From positions 1 to 64,000 of the forward strand of contig DATCMB010000007.1 of NCBI GenBank assembly GCA_036563615.1: DNA of 64,000 nucleotides. Direction: 5' to 3'. Of the stretch, positions 62,926-64,000 are shown piece after piece. Every line of letters begins with the position of its first letter. Position 1 is the first letter of the stretch. The notes below the pieces were generated by a model that was given only the letters and a program-made list of their open reading frames with translations, was not told where the DNA came from and ran no database searches. A program made the translations under genes and the position numbers. The DNA comes from Candidatus Binatia bacterium (GTDB taxonomy: Bacteria > Desulfobacterota > Binatia > UBA12015).

Positions 62926-63293
62926 GGAGGACGACGCGGCGCGCAAACGTCGTCGCGCACGGCCGTAGCGCGACCGCACCTTCCGCCCGCGCCCCACGCA
63001 ACCAATATGCGTGGCGCTCCCACGAACTCCTCCCGGGCGTCATCGACGGCGTCCTTGAGTGCTCCCCGGGGTCCCTGATATTCGCGGCGCACCGTACTTC
63101 GCGGGACCCGGGAGCGCCCGCAGCAGCTCAGACCCCACGGCACTGACACCCACCATCCTCCTCCCAGCGCCTCCCGGCGTCACGCGGTTCGGAGCACTGC
63201 TCGAGTGTTCGTCAAGACAAGACGAACGGCATCCCAACCACGCGATCTCGAACGGGCGAGCACGATCCGACTCGCCCGCAGCGGAGGAGCAGC
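62926..63293. other. 368-bp intergenic region upstream of the alcohol dehydrogenase
   Basis: No gene seen. Contents: hairpin CCACGCA/TGCGTGG at 62994-63014 (possible terminator of the upstream gene), an inverted repeat at 63207-63227 described separately, and a hairpin CGGGCGAG/CTCGCCCG at 63253-63278 immediately before the ribosome binding site of the next gene. Confidence 0.55.
63207..63227. promoter_or_regulatory. candidate operator upstream of the alcohol dehydrogenase
   Basis: GTTCGTC and GACGAAC are perfect 7-bp arms separated by 7 bp, centred about 77 bp before the ATG. Size and spacing fit a dimeric repressor site. The regulator is not in the window. Confidence 0.4.
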
Positions 63294-64000
63294 ATGAAAG
63301 CAGCCGTGATGGAGGCCGTCCGTGAGCCGCTCGTCGTGCGCGACGTGCCCGACCCGAAGCCGGCCGAGGGCGGGGTCGTCGTGCGCGTCGAAGCCAACGG
63401 CGTGTGTCGCAGCGACTGGCACCTGTGGACGGGCGACTGGACGTGGGTCGGAATCGCCGTGCCGCTACCGCACGTCGGCGGTCACGAGTTCTGCGGCGTG
63501 ATCGAGGAGGTCGGCCCCGGCGTGACGCGCTGGCGCAAGGGCGACCGCGTGCTCGTCCCCTTCAGCCAGGGCGACGGCACCTGCGAGTGGTGCCGCAGCG
63601 GGCATCAGAACATCTGCGACACCTTCCTCACGCCGGGCTTCGCGTACTGGGGCGGCTTCGGCCGCTACGTCGCGATCCCCTACGCCGACGTGAACCTGGT
63701 GCCGCTGCCGGAGTCGATCGGCTTCGTCGAAGCGGCGAGCATGGGCTGCCGCTACATGACGTCGTTCCACGGCATCGTCGACCGCGCGAAGGTGTCGGCC
63801 GGCGAGTGGGTCGCGGTGCACGGCTGCGGCGGCATCGGGCTCTCGGCGGTGCAGATCGCGTCGGCGCTCGGCGCCAACGTGATCGCGGTCGACATCGACG
63901 ACGAGAAGCTCGACCTCGCGAAGAACCTCGGCGCGGTGGCGACGGTGAACGCGGCCAAGGGCGATCCCGTCGGCGCGATCGTCGAGATGACCAAGGGCGG
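63294..64000 (+). CDS. zinc-dependent alcohol dehydrogenase (cut by the window end)
   Basis: The first 235 residues of an MDR-family dehydrogenase. They show the catalytic-zinc Cys in ANGVCRSDWHLW, HVGGHEFCGVIEEVG (His-Glu), the structural-zinc region CEWCRSGHQNIC with three of the usual four Cys, then AASMGCRYMTSFHGIV and the Rossmann motif HGCGGIGLSAV with VDIDDEKLD, whose Asp favours NAD. The start has GGAGGAG 4 nt before the ATG. Missing C-terminal part lies beyond 64000. Substrate unknown. Confidence 0.92.
   Translation, partial: MKAAVMEAVREPLVVRDVPDPKPAEGGVVVRVEANGVCRSDWHLWTGDWTWVGIAVPLPHVGGHEFCGVIEEVGPGVTRWRKGDRVLVPFSQGDGTCEWCRSGHQNICDTFLTPGFAYWGGFGRYVAIPYADVNLVPLPESIGFVEAASMGCRYMTSFHGIVDRAKVSAGEWVAVHGCGGIGLSAVQIASALGANVIAVDIDDEKLDLAKNLGAVATVNAAKGDPVGAIVEMTKG

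Overview
The window is a very GC-rich, densely packed chromosomal segment. It contains no rRNA, tRNA or insertion sequence that I could recognise. Gene content points to an uncultured deltaproteobacterial-type lineage (Myxococcota / Desulfobacterota / Binatota-like). The clues are tandem DUF4215-type cysteine-rich repeats in a large secreted protein, NtrC-type sigma-54 regulation, a Pro-Thr-rich exported protein, a carotenoid oxygenase and a lipid/sterol-type CoA metabolism set. This assignment is inference from gene families, not from a marker gene.

Layout. 1-737 is a CRISPR array without cas genes in view. 794-8716 (minus) holds an alpha-glucan/trehalose block (GlgB, a TreS-maltokinase fusion), a glutamate dehydrogenase and a CdaA-YbbR fusion that should make c-di-AMP. 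8842-13871 (plus) is a tightly coupled operon: PgeF, an SDR, MutY, a thiolase-like lipid-transfer protein with its DUF35 partner, and a YqiA-like esterase. 13896-17761 holds two VOC proteins, a ROK kinase, MgtE and a cupin. 17939-21531 (minus) is a histidine kinase / sigma-54 regulator / PspA envelope-stress module. 21715-29257 has a CYTH protein, two membrane glycan-type proteins, exonuclease III, a NodU/TobZ-type carbamoyltransferase and a divergent SGNH hydrolase.

29313-39517 is an acyl-CoA activation region: a biotin-dependent carboxylase beta subunit and three AMP-forming acyl-CoA synthetases (two close paralogues), with a deazaflavin-type nitroreductase, a secreted MsrA, a beta-propeller lipoprotein and a GNAT protein between them. 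39627-42706 adds a sulfotransferase and a GT39-like glycosyltransferase. 42725-45978 is a DsbD/thioredoxin-like export redox operon with a 61-aa membrane protein. 46190-54986 has a DUF3556-like membrane protein, an NADP-type glutamate dehydrogenase, a third VOC protein, a DUF3500 protein, a serine beta-lactamase-fold lipoprotein, a carotenoid oxygenase and a HAD hydrolase. 55246-62925 is dominated by exported proteins of unknown role. The window ends inside a zinc alcohol dehydrogenase.

Themes. Many genes are joined by GTGA or ATGA overlaps, so translational coupling is common. Several convergent gene pairs are separated by long GC hairpins without a U-tract. The most notable items are a maltokinase domain that has lost its usual catalytic Asp, a single-chain CdaA-YbbR protein with an altered RHR motif, a two-component-controlled PspA cluster, and a CRISPR array whose repeat 3' base switches cleanly from G to C part way along.
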